From Rhizobacter sp. OV335 (lineage in GTDB: Bacteria > Pseudomonadota > Gammaproteobacteria > Burkholderiales > Burkholderiaceae_C), in the NCBI RefSeq assembly GCF_900142965.1, contig NZ_FRCQ01000018.1:80129-144128 (forward strand): a stretch of 64,000 nucleotides of DNA. The letters are read 5' to 3'. Position 1 is the stretch's first letter, and each line of letters opens with the position of its first letter. Below, piece after piece: positions 63,435 to 64,000 of the stretch. A program made the position numbers and the translations under genes. The notes under the pieces were generated by a model, which saw nothing but the letters and a program-made list of their open reading frames with translations, ran no database searches and had not been told where the DNA came from.

Positions 63435-64000
63435 ATGAAGTTCGCCACCTTTGCCGTGACCGCGATGGCGCTGGCCGCCTCGGCTGCCGCCAACGCGCAA
63501 GACGCACAACAATCCACCACCAACGTGACGCTGTACGGCGTCGCCGACGCCTACGTGCAGATCGCCAATGGCGCGGCCAACCTGAGCCGCGTGCAGTCCG
63601 GCGGCCTGCAAGGCTCGCGCTTCGGCCTGCGCATCACCGAAGACCTCGGCGGCGGCCTGCGTGCCCTGGCCGTGCTCGAGAGCGGCGTCAACATCGACGA
63701 CGGCACCAACGGCCAGAACGCCTTCTGGGGCCGCCAGTCGTACGTCGGCCTCGGCTCGGCGCAGCTCGGTACCCTGACCCTGGGTCGCCAATACGGCAGC
63801 ATCTACAACCTGTCGAGCGACTTCAGCGAGTTCTCGAACGTCTCCACCGGCGCCAGCACCGCCGTGATCGGCGGCTTCGGCGGCTACGAGCCGGTGCGCG
63901 GCGGCACCACCTACAGCGCCACCGGCAACGGCGGCCCGGCCCGCATCAACAACTCGGTCAAGTACGAGTCGCCCACCTTCGCCGGCTTCAAGGCCGGTGC
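63435..64000 (+). CDS. Gram-negative porin (partial, C-terminus cut by window)
   Basis: The first 188 residues are visible. A signal peptide ends near AANAQD, followed by the beta-barrel start VTLYGVADAYVQIANGAANLSR, LQGSRFGLRITEDLGGGLRALAVLESGVN and the loop FWGRQSYVGLGSAQLGTLTLGRQYG, typical of the betaproteobacterial OmpC-like porin family (trimeric general porins). The frame is open to the window end. Confidence 0.92.
   Translation, partial: MKFATFAVTAMALAASAAANAQDAQQSTTNVTLYGVADAYVQIANGAANLSRVQSGGLQGSRFGLRITEDLGGGLRALAVLESGVNIDDGTNGQNAFWGRQSYVGLGSAQLGTLTLGRQYGSIYNLSSDFSEFSNVSTGASTAVIGGFGGYEPVRGGTTYSATGNGGPARINNSVKYESPTFAGFKAG

Overview
The window is chromosomal DNA from a high-GC Gram-negative bacterium. 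Gene content and order point to a betaproteobacterium of the order Burkholderiales, probably the Rubrivivax/Leptothrix/Roseateles side. The evidence is a dapC-dapD-pilT/U-dapE-prmB run, smc next to zipA, an intracellular PHB depolymerase, a 'Gram-negative porin' family porin and an OhrR/Ohr pair. No rRNA, tRNA, prophage, insertion sequence or CRISPR array was seen. Most long antisense ORFs are GC-driven shadows and are omitted.

Layout. 1-4.2 kb: zipA (partial) and smc, minus strand. 4.3-10.8 kb: queF, then the lysine/diaminopimelate genes dapC, dapD and dapE with an embedded pilus-retraction ATPase gene and prmB. 10.8-16 kb: metZ-like gene, ABC-F ATPase, two small unknown genes, ohrR-ohr. 16-20 kb: a TetR regulator and flavin monooxygenase sharing a perfect palindromic operator, an asparaginase, lexA and an overlapping Cdd1-like gene. 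20-26 kb: penicillin-acylase family enzyme, small proteins, a hydroxyacid dehydrogenase and a two-gene chromate transporter. 26-33.8 kb: DUF302 protein, upp, rlmB, a three-gene phosphorelay and an acyltransferase-like membrane protein. 33.9-39.5 kb: glucose/mannose-type ABC operon with an AGE-family sugar isomerase. 39.7-40.6 kb: a double-glycine-leader peptide coupled to a CPBP membrane protease. 40.6-46.1 kb: a selenium cassette (selU, a PhnD-like ABC transporter, divergent selD). 46.2-48 kb: an AT-rich orphan gene and a scarred boundary with toxin-antitoxin remnants. 48-56 kb: LysR/GlcG pair, a DUF4266-DUF3570-ApbE-endopeptidase cluster, GST, PHB depolymerase and a Mn riboswitch with a GDT1-type exporter. 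56-64 kb: RND pump, aldo/keto reductase, aroC and a partial porin.

The most unusual content is a family of large intergenic hairpin elements: four full copies of about 245-255 bp (4875-5123, 5241-5491 reversed, 26163-26416 reversed, 39473-39716) and one core-less copy (25966-26052). All full copies share a 38-nt apical loop and a short unpaired motif. Their stems differ in sequence between copies but stay complementary, including at two side hairpins, which is the pattern expected for selection on a folded RNA or single-stranded DNA. Other items worth following are the leader-peptide/protease pair, the selenium transporter cassette, and a LysR regulator carrying what looks like an AbrB-type antitoxin tail.
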